A stretch of DNA of 64,000 nucleotides from NCBI GenBank assembly GCA_037903355.1, contig JBAJFE010000023.1:434001-498000 (forward strand), read 5' to 3'. The position numbers and the translations under genes are program-made. Of the stretch, positions 47,599 through 59,870 are shown one piece after another. How positions within the stretch are numbered: position 1 is the first letter of the stretch; each line of letters opens with the position of its first letter. The DNA comes from Trichuris trichiura. Its lineage: Eukaryota > Nematoda > Enoplea > Trichinellida > Trichuridae. The notes below the pieces were generated by a model that saw only the letters and a list, made by a program, of their open reading frames with translations, had not been told where the DNA came from and searched no databases.

Positions 47599-47710
47599 AA
47601 TCAAACAGAGCTTAAGGAAGTGCAAAATTATTGCCTATGGTTTCGGCGGTGTTATCGACTATTTAAAAAGGCCAACCAATTTCGGGCAGCGACAACAACG
47701 ACGAGCTTTC

Positions 47711-48686
47711 TCATACGCGCAGTAAGGCCGGAAGCATAATGCTTATTGTGGTCGCTAGACGATAGGCAAATGTTGTTCCAATAGACGCTGTAGCACCTGC
47801 AAGTAAACATTTCCTTTTTTGGACAAATTGGAAATGCTTACCTGCGCGATATTGGCTTGCGTAGAGAAGATATTCGATCTTTCTGGCGGACCGCCATGTT
47901 TTGCAAGTTTCCTCCTTAATTCTCCGCTCGATTTCCTTTGTTCGAAATTTCAGCGCAAACGATTCCTTCTTAGCCAACGTGTATTCCGGCCAGCTGAGAG
48001 TTCCCTTTGGCACTTCCGGTTTCCTGCGGTTGTCAAAAGGAAATTTAGCGATCCAATATTTTGGCGGGAAAAAAGAAAAGAGCTAACCCTGACGTGGCGA
48101 ATGTAGTCCAATATTTAATAATTTCCTTGCTGAATTCTTCCTCCTGAGGCGTGTAATTGCCGGGATAAAGTAAAGGCAGTCCAAATACGAATTCAATTTC
48201 GTAAGCGTGCATAACTCCCGCCCACGCGGGCCATGGATTTGTTGAGGCGCGATGTTTAAAATGGTACACGTATACCTTAGCGGCGCGAGCTTCCAATAGC
48301 TGTTCGGCGAACCACAGTGAATCGCAAGTGAAAAAATAGTCTCCAATCATTCTGTTCACCGCGTCTCGATAATATTCAGGTTGATTTCGGCATTGTTGGT
48401 CTAAATAGTGGAACGCTGCCGCTCGTCGAACCACTGTCGGATAGAGGGCCAACGATTCTTCAACACAGTCCATAAATGCATCCTTCGATAGCAGACTGTC
48501 GTGCTCGATCCTACGTAAAGCAAAAAATTAACATAATTTCCCTTTTATGTATATGTATACACGTAAAGGGTTAGGCTAGGGCAGAACATGATAGCCTGCA
48601 AGGTTTTACGGCATAAGGACCTAATTTTTCTCCTATCCTTGTCAGCTATGATGTGATATATATGTTTAAGCGTAAGCGTAAGCCTA

Positions 48687-48741
<55 letters not shown>

Positions 48742-51182
48742 CTCGTAGCTGACAAGGATGGCAGAAACATTGGGCGCTTTTGCCGTAAAACCTTGTAGGC
48801 TATCATGTTCTGCCCTGGTCTAAGCCTAAGCCTAAATAGCACAGCCACAACGTAGCTATAAAACATTGCTTTTCGCTTTGTAGGTGTCGCTACTTTAGGC
48901 TTGTAGTATCATAGGAGACAAGGCCGTATAAGTCTCCACTGCCAAGATGTGATTGTCACTTTGCCCAGGTATTATTTGACCTTCTGTATAGTGCTTATGC
49001 AAAGTATGCGGTATATTAAGGTAATGCAGGCAATTCATACATTGCTTATAACATAAATATTGCGAGAAAATAGTGCACTTTGCCTGTAGGTGTCTCTACT
49101 GTACGTTTACGGAATCATAGCTGACAAGACCTGTGATCCCGCAAACCTACAGCAGTGACACCTACAGACAAAGTGTACTGTTTTCTCGCTTACGATGTGC
49201 TTATGCGGTTCTTATATTTTCACTTAGCATATATGTATATATCTTAAGTGAAAATGCAAATTCATTGAGCAACTTGTTAAGATAACGTGAAGCAGCCAAA
49301 GGTTAATCGGGAAAAGATAAAATTGTCCGAATCCGTTGTCGCTACGGAAGAGGAGGCAAAATAGCGTTTGAATTTGGGACGCGTTGTAATCGCATCGATT
49401 TTTTCTTTTTTTTCACTCCAACAACGCGCGTCAGCGGACGGCGTTTCGCCAACAGTGTCAGGAAAGCTTTAAGAATTGTTTTGGTCTTTTTGAAGAGTCG
49501 CCGACGGGTCGCCAATCAAAAAAGCGCTCGTTTGTTTTGAAAACCGCTTAAACTAAACTTGTCAATTAATCAAGTAATGTAGTACGCTATTGGCCCTTAA
49601 TTCGTCAATTTTACGCGTCGGTAGAAAAAGCAGCGAAAACTTTAACGAGCTGTCAGTGGATTCAAAGTTTCCATTCATCCATTGGTTTAAGAATGTACAA
49701 AACTGCGTGCAAGCCGAAGGCGCCTTTGGCGCCTTCGGCTTGCGCGCAGTTTTGTACATTCTTAAACAAATGGACGAATGGAAACTTTCATTGATTTCGC
49801 CATCAGCACAATGTAGCCGAATTCCAAATGCCTTAAGAGTCTTTTGTGATTAAATGCTCTGATCATTCACGTCTCGATAAGACGAACGAAAACCGTATTA
49901 GTCCAAACCGGCGCAATCCAATTGGTTCTTTCCTTTTATGGACATTCACTTGTGGCTAGAAGTGGGTACCCTCGCCGGGTTTTTTTGCCCATCTTGTCAA
50001 ATCCATAATACGCTTGGGCTTTTTGGGGGAGGCGGGAAAAATTTAAATATTACATCCTGCGGCATAAAAACGAAAAGCGACTTACCGAAAATGTTTTGGA
50101 AGATAGTAGAATGTCCAGAATGAGCCTTCGTTTTCGTTTAGTCCAACTATCAAGTTGACATCTTTTTTGTAATTGCCTTCGTGCAAAGAGACAAAAGCGT
50201 CTTGATTGAAAAAACCGCCTCGATCGCGGCTGACGATCACAAAAGGAAATTCAAGAAACGACAAGTTGACATTCCATATAGCGTCGTTCAATTCGCTCGC
50301 GCTTTTGTTCATTAGACAATGAATGGTCGACGAGACGAGCTCGTTGTCGCATTTCAACGAGCGCGCGAATTGTTGCGCTTTGTTTAACGCTTTTTCCGGC
50401 GTCTCCATTGCCCACGGATTATCCAACGATCCGCTTTGTAAAATCCCGTTATGAAATAGCGGTCGACTGTCGTTGGCTATCATATGAGCTACAATGCTGG
50501 CAGCGCCTGCGCTCTCCCCGAATAAGCATACTTTTTCGGGATTGCCGCCAAAGTAGGCAATATTTTGACGAATCCATTTTAGACCCAATTGCTGATCCAT
50601 AAGGCCCATGTTGCCAGGCACGTCGGGATCGTCCAAAAAAAGGAACCCAAAAACACCCATGCGATAGTTGAGATTTACAACGATGACGTCACCTTCGGCG
50701 GCCAACGCTCTGCCATCGTATATGTCCAGCGAAGGAGTGCCGTACCAGAAACCGCCCCCGTAAAGCCAGACGAGTACGGTAGCATTGCGTACCCCCCATG
50801 GAACCCACATATTCAAATAGAGGCAGTTTTCGTCCAAAGGCGTATTGGCATTCCACATTTCGGCTCCGCGAAATCCGGGAAACGTTGTATCTTTGCTTTG
50901 ATAACAAGAGGGAGCTAATGTTGTAGCTTCAATAGGCTTTTTCCATGGTTTGACCATACGAGGCGGTTTGAAGCGGTACTGACCGGATGTGGGCTCGCCA
51001 AATGGGACGCCAAGAAAGGAGGCGACTTGTCGGCCTGCAACCGATTCCAACTTGCCTTTTAGTACACCAAGTTGAGTGGTCACTTCAACCGGTGTTGCCG
51101 CCGCGAGCTTCTTAATTGTACATAGAAGGCAAAGCGTGATGCATATGATTGCCATCGGCTGGATGACAACGTCTCGCAACAT
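47711..51182 (-). CDS. ace: Acetylcholinesterase, probably GPI-anchored
   Basis: Secreted or surface alpha/beta hydrolase that hydrolyses acetylcholine. Four exons in phase give 595 residues: 51182-50086, 48510-48088, 48023-47842, 47796-47711. It has an N-terminal signal peptide (AIICITLCLLCTI). The triad is visible as Ser224 in GESAGAAS, Glu352 in NENEGSF and His467 in VMHAYEIEF. The choline-site tryptophan is Trp110 in EMWNANTPLDENCLYLN, which favours cholinesterase over a general carboxylesterase. Other blocks: VWLYGGGFWYG, NYRMGVFGFL, GNMGLMDQQL, ASTNPWPAWAGV. The last exon is short and hydrophobic (TTISIMLPALLRV at the very end), like a GPI-attachment signal, as in some nematode AChEs. 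Intron 1 (1,575 bp) holds three foldback elements. It is tail-to-tail with SCO1 at 220 bp. Confidence 0.94.
48571..48823. repeat. Foldback element with a TA-repeat centre, in AChE intron 1
   Basis: Left arm 48571-48613 (TTAGGCTAGGGCAGAACATG..., GGTTTTACGGCA) is matched in reverse complement by 48781-48823 (TGCCGTAAAACC, CATGTTCTGCCCT, CTAA). Inner arms TATCCTTGTCAGCTA and TAGCTGACAAGGAT also pair. The centre is about 55 bases of TA repeat. TTAGGC-type units (TAAGCCTAAGCCTAA) flank the right end. Confidence 0.92.
49062..49189. repeat. Foldback element, about 128 bp, in AChE intron 1
   Basis: GCGAGAAAATAGTGCACTTT with CCTGTAGGTGTCTCTACTGT on the left pairs with the mirrored right arm, which ends ACAAAGTGTACTG then TTTTCTCGC. 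The arms are about 51 nt with a few mismatches. A single-arm relative lies at about 48880-48930 (TGTAGGTGTCGCTACT ... ATCATAGG). Confidence 0.9.
49664..49788. repeat. 125-bp near-perfect palindrome in AChE intron 1
   Basis: The centre is at 49726 within AAGGCGCCTTTGGCGCCTT. Arms of about 61 nt run out through AAGAATGTACAAAACTGCG and CATTCATCCATTGGTTTAAG with their complements on the right, showing only a few mismatches. A recently formed foldback or hairpin element. Confidence 0.95.
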
Positions 51183-53071
51183 CTTTCTCTAATGGTGTAC
51201 TGCCTAGAGAATGTTAGCATTAGTATGCTTGATGCTTAGACGGGACGGGATATCCTGTAGGAACGAACACCCGCTGTAGCTAGGCGAAATTGCAAAGACT
51301 TAGTGGGAGTCAACAGTGGGCAAAATTGAAGTTGTTCTTGTGATCGATGGCATTTGGATTGATCGCCAGTCTACATGCATATATATCATGGCAAGAAGGC
51401 GAGCGCGCGCGCGCGCATTCACGGCTACTTCATAGTTGTTTGCATTTTCGCTTGTCTTCAGCGGTGACGGCAGGTTTGTTTTTATATTGGGTGCCGCCAC
51501 GATGTCCTCTAACGCGCGGGGTGCCTATTGGCGGCAACACGCCCGGTGCTCTCTAATGATAACTGGCGGCGGTTACCGCAGGCTTTCGGCCCAAAATGAT
51601 TGCTAAGCCTGGCTGATTAATGGAAACGGACAACTCGCTAAATATACTTTGCAAGCGCGGCCACGTGTCTTACCAACATTAGCCTTAGTCCTTCTACGAA
51701 GCAAGTCCGGAAGTGTGACCAATCAACATTTCAAAGTGGCTTATTTTTCTACTTGTTGAGAACACTTTTGAAAAGTACTTGTCTACGCACGTTCAAGTGC
51801 TTTTATTGAATGTGCGAGCGCGCGCAGCTGCCTATTGTCGTCGTTCAACTTTTTGTTGCTGAACCAATGAAAAGAAATGGCGGGAAAACGAGACAACTCG
51901 AATCGAGAAGTAAGCGACTCGCAGTATGAACCATATGCACTTTTAAATTTCCCGCTATTTTTGACCAACTTGTCACAATCGTTTGTTAAGCATGCCTACT
52001 ACGGGGCAAGCAAGGCTTTACAAACCGTATTCATTAAAGATGTTCAGGCTAAAAGACTAAACCGGTAGAAGTTCTCATCGAAAAAAGAATTTTTTTTCTT
52101 TCTTTTTTTGCCATTCTTCTCTCGAAGAGCGTATCCACTCTGTTTGTGATTTGAAATGTTATTTTCTTTTGTTTAACACTACACTTTACTTATCGGCCTA
52201 TAACGTATTTAGATAAGAAGTGAAGGTTCTAGCGTATTTTTTTTGGTAAACGCTTTTCGTACGAAGAATGTGACGAGATTGTACGCTTCTGCTTCAACTA
52301 CTTACGCGTACACTTGAAAACTACTTACTCTTTTATCCATCGTGAAGTCTCATTGTTGGCGGGAAGTAAAGGACGTAGTAAATTTCGAAATTTTCAAAAT
52401 GTTGCGTAGTTGGGCCGCCCGCGAAAACGCGATCGCCGTTAGGCGTACGAATTTCGCTGGCAACGCAACTTTGCACTTTCGAATACTCTGAGCTCTATAC
52501 TCTGTCGTTCGTTTTGTTGCAAAAATGCCAAAAATGGGCATTGGAAAAAAGGTCTTTAGAAATTATGATACTTTACAGGATCAATGGTATCGCTTGAAAA
52601 ATAACGTTGTCTACTCGCAGGCTGAAGTCGTCCGTCTCTTCGTAATGACGCTGCAATGCAACTTTCTAACTTTTACGTTTCCTTTTTTTGCTACGCATTA
52701 GTGCCTCTGCCGTGTCCGTCGTATAGTTGCAATACGTGAGCAACGGACCCACGCGCAGCAATTCATAATTCTTAATGTGCGTAATGGTCAAGCTTCAGTG
52801 GTGAAATTGGAAATGTAAATTTCCCGCCCTTGACCATGAGAGGTATTGAGGTGCCTTTCACTCTGAGATGCGTTGATATGTAATTGGCAAGTATGCATCG
52901 CTATGCATTGCTAATCTGTATTAATATAAAGGTTTATTAAGTCGCCATTATGAGTGCTAACCAGCATAGCTCATAGTTCATGTTTCATGGGCTAAATGCG
53001 GAAAGGTGCTAATGAATTTGAATATGCAAAACCTGCAGCCAAAGTAATTTGCATATCTGTCGTGTTAGTGG

Positions 53072-53074
<3 letters not shown>

Positions 53075-53123
<49 letters not shown>
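53075..53123. repeat. (TA)n microsatellite
   Basis: An uninterrupted TA repeat of about 49 bases. The open frame through it is an artefact of the repeat. Confidence 0.97.
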
Positions 53124-53127
<4 letters not shown>

Positions 53128-56100
53128 AGTTATTTGCCTTTCGACAAAGTCAACAAAGACAGAAGTTTTGAATACATGTTTATCAATAACGCATTGATTA
53201 TATTTTGTCCGCCAAATGGAATGTTGCCATTTATGGGCTGAAAAAGTGAAGGAAGGCGAACCAACCTTGTGGGTTAAGGCTTAACAGTGTTACGCGGGCT
53301 TCTCTGATTTAAAAAAATGTTAATAGTAAGTAGGTACTAATAAAGTCAGTTTACAAACGGAACCTTTGCGGAATAAGTCTATGAAAAAAGTTTGCAGCTC
53401 GGCGAAAATGCTTGTCCTTGAGGTTTGGTTGCTTAGCAAAATGGGCTTATTGGGAGAACATATCCTTTTAAGGCACTTTTGACACGGGAAAGGATTTTTG
53501 ATAAAACTCGCTATCATTCACGTATGGGTTGGGCTAACAGTAGTGTTTTGAGTCGCGGAAGATAAAGAAAGTCTTTTATAAGTTGAGCGGGAAAAGTCTT
53601 TGGCCCATTAAAATATTGGGGCCCTTAAAATGGGCCCAATTAAGTAAGGGCGGTCAAGTTGATTGGATAATCTCCTTAATTGGCAACGTTAGGGCGAATG
53701 TTTGCTCCACTCGACAAATGTTTCATTGACAGAATCCTTTTGCTATTGCTTATTGCTGGCACATATTGTCGTTGTGCTTACTTAGCCTGAAATAGTCCGC
53801 TTGAAGCATTGAAAAAATAGTTGGGCGTATATCCCGCTGGTTGGGCAAAACGTAAAGCAAACCACTCAGTTAGGCTTGAAGTTATTTAAAAAAGTTTTAT
53901 CTTTACGCTTTCAGTAATCCGATTCTATGCTCCAACGCCTATGGTGACAATAAGCGACTTGGAGTAGCCGACATGTAGCTTTTGTCGGCATTCCATCACG
54001 AGTATTCCTTCGGCAAATCATCCGTCGCTTACGCGCAATATTTCCTCGTATTTCCTTGCAGATCTCTAATGAAATTGAGTCGCGAAAGTTAGTAATCCGT
54101 TTGAGAGAAAAATATTCCCGCGCAAAAAATGCTTTTAAGACTTTTCGCGCCATCCCGCCAGATTAGCAGCATTTGCTCACGTTAGTCCGCTTATATTTTT
54201 CTTCTTCTCCCGCAGCTACGACGTAGTTGATCTTTTAACGTTTATCATTAATTGAAACGTTGCTTTTCGCGCCTTAATGTTTTGTTTGGAAAAGTATGCA
54301 AATTATTGGACGTCCTTAAGAGGGCGAATGCGCGCGCTGGTCAGTGTTGTTTTTGGCGCGCGTTTCTCGTAGCCTATAGCGGCATTCCAATGTTTCATTC
54401 CTTCCTTAGGCTGACGCTTAATGCATCATTTGAAAAAATGTTTTTGCGTCAACGGAAGAGGCGCGCAACGAGCACGCGCCAACGTTCTCTCTTTTGAAAC
54501 TTATTTAAATAATTGCCTAACCGGCCGCTGCTTTGGCTCGTCGAAGGTTTCAAAAGGCCGAAGCGGATCGTCCTAACCAAAAAAGGGCAAATCGTTGACT
54601 GATAGATGGTAAATAATGTTAGCTACGTTGGGCGTTTCACGAAAGCGGGAAAGTTTGGCGCGCCATTCTTAATGATTCGTCGCGATTCCAACGGGAGAGC
54701 GAAATTTCTTCCTTGTACGCGACAACCATCGAGGCAGAATTGAATACATGCAAATAAGGAAATATTTAAGCGATCTCATTTTGGGAAATTTTCCCGCTCT
54801 TGCAAGCGGGAAAACACGACATCTAATGGCCTCAGGGATAATTCTTCCCATTTGATCGATGAGAGAATGCTTGTTTAACTATAAAATGCGGCGCGGCCGA
54901 TTGGTCGATACGGTTGCTACGCTTGGCGACTCGTTGGGAGGGGTCAAAGCCTTTTCCATCGGAAGCTGCTGCTACTACTCTCTTGCACTCGTGATGATCA
55001 ATACGAGTTAAAGCTGTCTAAGCAGCTCTTACCTTTCGCGACTTTGTCGAATTAGTTGGCGAAAATTCGAATCAAGAATTCAAGTTGAGGCGCGTCATCG
55101 ACCGCCACCGAGCAAAAGCACGCAAGGCTTGTCCTACTTGACATCCGGCACGTGTTTGCCAGTTGAAATTTCCATCCCTTAGCTTAAGTGTGAAAAATTT
55201 TGAAAAAATCATCAGCAGTACGTACACACGTCGATAAGTTATACAGCGAACGAAAAGAGTAAGGCTCTAACCTATGCTATAGGTTGAATTTAAAAATTTA
55301 CATACGAATAAAATGCTAATTTTTTAAACCCGTCCATTTGACGCTTCGTATACTTTACGAGATCACGTTTGAGTCTCTGTAAAGGCTGAAGCATCTTTTT
55401 TCTTTCCCGTTTGTCAAACGAAAATATATTTAACGTTTATGCTCTTCCGCGTGTTTACTCTAAGAATTGAACTCATTGTTTACTTGTTTAATTTTTTGCC
55501 TTTGGCTCAGATTTTATCAAGAAAAGTAAGCAACGCTTTGAAGTAAAGCCAACAGGTCGACAATACCTTATTTCAATTATGTCTACTTTCCATCCGCGTA
55601 TATTGTTATTTATGTACGCGTATATGCCCGCCCGACATTGCCGCTTAAACTCCAAACGCTGTAATATATTTCTCGTTGCAAGAAATAAGCAATGTTTTCG
55701 TAAATACTTTTTTTTTGAAAGCGCACAGCCAGGCGCTTGCCAGTTTCATCACTACAAGGCGGAAAAGCGTTTTATCACTTCAACACTCGGCATAGGCAAG
55801 CGAATGGGTGGCAAATGCGTATATGCGCCTTCGTAACACTAACTTTAATTTTGTCCGCTTTGACAACTGACCTCCCAAATGGGACATGAAAATAATGGCG
55901 ACGACTTACTTTGAGGTTGTTGCCTTGTTTTGACGCGAAGATCGAATGGCCAAAGCAGAGCTGCCCGCTTGAGAAGCTATCAGGTCTAATGGCGCGGTGA
56001 CAGACCTATAATTTTGACCTTGGAAAACAACCGGACGCGCAGTTGTCAGCATGTGAACGGCAGATGCTTTGCCGAAAGGTACATATTTGTTTACGTCGTC

Positions 56101-56980
56101 ACCTAATAGGTGATAGAGGCGATCGAGGACGTGGGATAAACATACGAGTCAGCAAATCGTTGTCACGCCCTAACCTTAGGCTTAACATTTGGCCAGCTAG
56201 CGGGAAATCTGATATCTCTATTGCCAACTGGTGGGAAAAGGCAAAGTGAACAAAGTTTTCAAAAGTTCATTACCGTATACAAAGTCGGGAGATGAGCTCT
56301 GAATCAATAGCCTTCACCGTTGTCGAGCCATGGGCGCAATGCTTCTGGTTCTGCTGACGAAATGTGAACACCGCCAGTTGGCAAACAGCTTTGCCATACA
56401 GCGCGGCTGGAAATCAAAGAGCCAAAAGGCTGTTGGGATGTCAAGCCTCATTCGCCATTTCGCAGCGACGGAAACATCTGCTGTTCGCCCGAAGGCATCC
56501 CTTCAAGTGAAGAGACATCGTGTGTCGTCGATGAGCGTGCGAAAAAGGAACCCTCGCGTAATGACATTACCGCCAGCTTATGCCCAAAGGATCAACCAGT
56601 CACGAACCAACCATTCCCGCCTTGTCGTGCTCAATATAATCACTGCTGCCGCCGGAAAAGGTGTTCCCGCCTCTCCTTCACTTCTCAATGACCGGATTTG
56701 TTAAAATCTACCTTGGAAAAACAACATAGCAAAGTTAGATCATCCTTGGGAGAAGCGGTTACAATATGTCCCTCATTCTCGCTGAGCGAGTGAAGAGAAA
56801 GCTGGTTTCCATCTGGCCTCGAGGTAAGGCTTTCTTTAACACTAATCCGCACCAAGAAAAAGCCAAGCGCTCTTAGCCCTATGAGTTATCATTAATGCTG
56901 ACGTCATCTTCCGCCCTTCCCGCGGAGCGTAGTATATCGGATATTATCTAGTCACCCTAAAATGTACCTTTATTAAAAGT

Positions 56981-57073
56981 CATATATATATATATATATA
57001 TATATAACTTAGTGGCTATATATACTTAGGCTTAGGCTGATGCATATCAGCCTAAGCCTAAAAGCCACGATAA

Positions 57074-57119
<46 letters not shown>

Positions 57120-57121
57120 TT
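56981..57121. repeat. Composite TA repeats around a TTAGGC palindrome
   Basis: A TA run (56981-57006), then a palindrome at 57012-57068 whose arms are GTGGCT...TTAGGCTTAGGCTGAT and the complement ATCAGCCTAAGCCTAA...AGCCAC. Next is a 50-bp palindromic TA run at 57072-57121 closed by AAACTACAT/ATGTAGTTT. TTAGGC is the nematode telomere unit. Confidence 0.9.
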
Positions 57122-59459
57122 GTGTTGGAGTAGGGCTATTCAGAAGGTCGTTACGCATTCTGTCTCCTCAGGCTTAGGGTGATATGCATCAGCCTTTGAA
57201 TGTAAACTGCCGTTGAGTTTACTCACTTAATGGAGGCGTAATGAAGGAATTGTCGTCCTCAACTTTAAGAATCATTGGCACGCGAGATTATGGCTAGTTT
57301 GCCTAAATAGGGTTACGACTGCTGGCGGTAACGCCTACTTTTCACCAGTATTTACAAGTGAGCAATCGAATTAAGGTTGGCACGTTAAAGTGCAAATCGA
57401 AGGTGCCACAGACAATTGTTCTACAAAACAAAACCGTTTGGAAGCGCTACGATTACGAAGCATTGAAGGTTTTGCCGCCCAAATGTGATCGATCACCTTG
57501 AGCACGAACGAGGCGGATTAGATTTTATGATAATTTGCTATTTCCGGTGGCGTGACAGAGCAGACGAAGAAGTATTCTTCCGATCGGATTGTCGTCAAGT
57601 CCTTTTTCGAGGAGGTCCATCGATCCCGCGCGCCCTCTGCTGCTGCTCATTTTTCGCCATTGCTCTTCGCGCGCAACGTTTTCAAATCAATGCCATCCGC
57701 GAAGTAATTCACAAAAGTCTGCCCCTAATGAAGGCGGCAAAAACAACTATGGACAGCTGTTCGCTGTTCCGCAACGTTTTGCTCAATGATTGTCCAATCC
57801 CTATTGATCACCTCCAAATAAAGTAGCAAAATTGACCTCGAAAAAGGCAAAAAACCGTTCCGGCTTTTTGCAGCAACTTTCGTTGAGAAAAGAAAAGTGC
57901 TTCCTCGTTTGGCAACTGCCAAATGCAAACGTTTATTTCGCAGCTGACGACGCGCGCTCTATATCGAATTGCAAGAATTGGTTGTCATTGCCGTTGTTCA
58001 ACGCTTGAAAAGCGGACGATCATTTTCCGCCGCCTATTTTGTTGAAACGGATACGAACCCGCCCTGTTTCAGCCTCGCAGAGAAGTGGTCAACTTTACGC
58101 CGTTCGCTTTTAACGGCAAACCGCGCGCAGACTAAGTAAAGCCGCTTCTACCGAGTGTTTAACAACCCTTTTGATAGCATTGAGGAAGTTGCATGTCAAA
58201 CATATCTGTCGCGATAAAATTTTCGCCAAATGATTGACAGACGTTGCTAGGCGTCGATTTGCCATTTCTAACCCCGCTTATTATCTTTCATTGTTGACAA
58301 CAGCTGATGATAAGAAGAGAGAGTATTGTTTTCATTTTTTTCTTCAAATTTTCAAGCTAAGTATTAAACGCAATTTTTTCAAGGCCAAAGCGACTCGCTG
58401 CAACGCGCATTTTTGCGTAATAACGGGTAGGCAAAAAATTACCGTATAATTTTAGTGATGGTTAGGTTAGAACCCGATTAAACGTAGTATCTTAGCAGCT
58501 GATATGGTCTAAAAGGAGATTGAAAAAATGTAGCAACAATCTTGTGATGTTATAGCGCGCATTTCTTTGAGTTTAAGCAGTCGCTCAGAGGTCGGTGGTT
58601 TAAGTAGCAAAGAAAAAATTGAACTTTGCCGAGATGAGAAAATAAGCAGCTTAGCTATGCTTTCATTGGCAATGGATCTCATGAACATATTTATAATGAA
58701 AGAATTTCTTGTCGACGTAAAGCTGCAAAGGGATCTTAAGGTGACAAGTTCAAGTCAGCCGTTCTAATGAGCCTGTTGCTTTCTTAAATTTTCATCTCCA
58801 TCTCTCATTGCGCAAAATAAATCACTGTGTTCTAAGCGTGAAGTAAATTATCTTTAATACGCTTTTATTTAGGTTGCAAATCGTTCGCAAAAGTGTTTAT
58901 TTATTAATGTACAGTTTTAGCGGGAAGCAACCTGCTCGGCTTTTACGATAAAAGGTGCACGCGAACTGGGCAGCTTTCGAGGTTTGATGTGCTCATCGTC
59001 ACGAACACACTATGGTCACATTGGAAGCCTAATCAAGTTTAGTGGTGAGGAAGCCCAGGCTCAAACAAGAAAACTTCATCCTTCTTTGGCGGGAGCTTCC
59101 GTAGCGGCTATAGGCAAATTAAAATAGGAAATAGTAGAGTAATTTGAAATAAAAAAACAACAAATTGAATTAACAGATATTTCGTGCTTACAAGGCATAC
59201 TGTAATCAATAAAAAAATTGCAGGTTCCAATGGCGTCTCTTCAACGCCTTCCTGTTGGACGAGGTCATTGCGCGCCGTTAGGCACGCACATATACTATAA
59301 ATTAAGTTATTAAATGAGAACAATTAGGATAAAAGAAACTTGAATTTTTTTCCACGTTTTTTAATTTGCAGTTAAGTTAACGTTGTCTAACAATAATCCG
59401 TTCGCGACTGTTGCGCGAAACGAAAGAATCATTCGTCAAAAAATGTACATTCCTTTTTG

Positions 59460-59870
59460 TTATCGAGATATAGTTAATGGCCGACGTTTTGGAGACGGAC
59501 GGAAAAGTGATTTGCGGAATCGTTCGTCGGATGGATATTCCTGCGCCGTGGATAGCGTGGCGCGGACAGCATTGCTACCGGAATTGAAGCGAACAGAACC
59601 AATGTAATAAAGCTCAACTATACCGTCTGCAGGCACCTTTTGTTCCAGTTCAATAAAGATCGGTAGGTTCTTGCGCGAATGTGACGTAAATGGCCTCCTT
59701 AGCAGTTTCCACCCTTTCGAAATGCCTTGCGGCTGGTTCACAGATCTGCCGAGCCTTGTGCGCACGCAAAGCACCATTACAATTGCGGAGCAGAGCGCAA
59801 AAACAACTAATGCAAAAGCGCGTAAAGGAAAGTTGAAACTTTCCTGCGCAGCTGGCTTTAACGCTACCAT
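59460..59870 (-). CDS. Hypothetical 136-aa frame with N-terminal membrane anchor
   Basis: ATG frame with charged N-terminus, a hydrophobic segment at about 15-36 (RAFALVVFALCSAIVMVLCV), then a basic, non-repetitive C-terminal region. No family recognised and no splice support, so it could be a single-exon type II membrane protein or a chance frame in a gene-poor region. Confidence 0.25.
   Translation of the reverse strand: MVALKPAAQESFNFPLRAFALVVFALCSAIVMVLCVRTRLGRSVNQPQGISKGWKLLRRPFTSHSRKNLPIFIELEQKVPADGIVELYYIGSVRFNSGSNAVRATLSTAQEYPSDERFRKSLFRPSPKRRPLTISR

Noticed and set aside
52996..53241. 81-codon frame with an IYIYIY core
   Set aside because: Encoded by a TA microsatellite.
56330..56704. 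124-codon plus-strand frame
   Set aside because: No family pattern, no conserved domain and no splice context; amino-acid order looks random.
57485..57826. 113-codon plus-strand frame
   Set aside because: No recognisable motif and located in repeat-rich intergenic sequence.
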